Positions 63,853-64,000 of a stretch of DNA of 64,000 nucleotides are shown piece by piece (the first letter of the stretch is position 1; every line of letters begins with the position of its first letter). This DNA comes from Bacteroidales bacterium (GTDB lineage: Bacteria > Bacteroidota > Bacteroidia > Bacteroidales > UBA932). Under the pieces are notes generated by a model that ran no database searches, was not told the origin of the DNA, and worked only from the letters and a program-made list of their open reading frames with translations. The stretch covers positions 1-64,000 of the forward strand of contig JAGCXP010000035.1 in the NCBI GenBank assembly GCA_017961345.1. Reading direction: 5' to 3'. The position numbers and the translations under genes are program-made.

Positions 63853-63860
63853 CAAATATA
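63853..63860 (-). promoter_or_regulatory. -7 element for the DUF4136 gene
   Basis: TATATTTG on the minus strand matches TAnnTTTG, leaving about 25 nt to the ATG at 63826. A TTTG lies upstream at 23 bp, slightly beyond the usual 19-21 bp. Confidence 0.55.
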
Positions 63861-63892
63861 AGCAAAAAATAATTCGTTCGTTTCAAATCAGA

Positions 63893-63928
63893 CAAAAAAA
63901 GGCAGCCCGAAACTGCTTTCAGGCTGCC
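63893..63928 (-). terminator. Intrinsic terminator of the gene at the right edge
   Basis: GGCAGCC (63901-63907) pairs with GGCTGCC (63922-63928); the minus-strand transcript then enters a run of Ts (63900-63893). It lies about 25 bp after the stop of the partial gene at 63952. Confidence 0.8.
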
Positions 63929-63951
63929 GATTCTTACATTCGTGATCAATT

Positions 63952-64000
63952 TTACTGCTCGTCGGGCGTATCGTTGGGATCCGGGCCGGGGTTGCCGCCG
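63952..64000 (-). CDS. C-terminal end of a protein continuing beyond the window
   Basis: The minus-strand frame ending in TAA at 63952-63954 encodes GGNPGPDPNDTPDEQ as the last visible residues. Only this Gly/Pro/Asp-rich, acidic tail is in the window. A following terminator supports the reading. Such low-complexity tails are common in secreted or outer-membrane proteins, but no family can be named. Confidence 0.6.
   Translation of the reverse strand, partial: GGNPGPDPNDTPDEQ

Overview
The window looks like a chromosomal segment of a high-GC member of the Bacteroidales. This rests on the gene content (SusC/SusD transport, fimbrillin- and SusE/F-like lipoproteins, an RnfBCDGEA operon, DUF4136 and TIGR04076 proteins, tRNAs without encoded CCA) and on repeated Bacteroidetes-type promoters of the form TTTG-N19-21-TAnnTTTG. 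The genus cannot be fixed from sequence alone. Almost all DNA is coding, most of it on the minus strand in long, tightly overlapping operons.

Layout. 0.3-0.5 kb: a TM2-domain gene on the plus strand. 0.6-8.4 kb (minus): zinc-ribbon coiled-coil protein, dnaB, a short RseC-like protein, then rnfB-C-D-G-E-A. 8.4-15.8 kb (minus): alaS, a fused LptF/G permease-methionyl-tRNA formyltransferase gene, two M23 peptidases and a MerR regulator. 16.0-17.0 kb (plus): deoD and a TIGR04076 gene. 17.0-23.2 kb (minus): UMP synthesis, pyrC-K-D-F-E-B, followed by an acid phosphatase; PyrB carries a PyrI-type zinc tail. 23.3-23.5 kb: a tiny cysteine-rich secreted protein. 23.6-30.5 kb (minus): an NtrC-like ATPase regulator lacking its HTH, a small membrane protein, mutL, rhomboid, a nuclease/phosphatase-family protein, tsaC, rsmE and a phosphodiesterase. 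30.6-30.8 kb (plus): tRNA-Ile(GAU) and tRNA-Ala(UGC), with no rRNA gene beside them.

30.9-50.6 kb (minus) is a beta-mannan polysaccharide utilization locus: GH26, GH37-like, SusC, SusD, four predicted surface glycan-binding or related lipoproteins (one fused to a GH26 mannanase), a 48-residue small protein, GH130, a third GH26, an AraC regulator, a cellobiose/mannobiose 2-epimerase and a GPH-type sugar symporter. The inferred flow is: GH26 enzymes cut mannan at the surface and in the periplasm, SusCD imports oligosaccharides, the symporter brings mannobiose in, the epimerase makes mannosyl-glucose, and GH130 phosphorolyses it to mannose-1-phosphate and glucose.

50.7-54.6 kb (minus): topA and an AsmA/DUF748-like protein. 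54.7-61.5 kb (plus): PBP1A, an alpha/beta hydrolase, a membrane-anchored MurF-like ligase, a D-Ala-D-Ala ligase with a repeat-containing loop, and prmC. Just after prmC is a full-consensus sigma-54 promoter followed about 80 nt later by an intrinsic terminator with no reading frame between them, a strong candidate for a sigma-54-dependent small RNA. 61.6-64.0 kb (minus): an outer-membrane barrel candidate, a DUF4136 protein and the end of one more gene.

No CRISPR array, insertion sequence, phage gene or rRNA was found. The points most worth following are the sigma-54 small RNA, the LptF-Fmt and PyrB-zinc fusions, the fimbrillin/SusE-GH26 fusion, the GH37 protein with an altered signature, and two small proteins.
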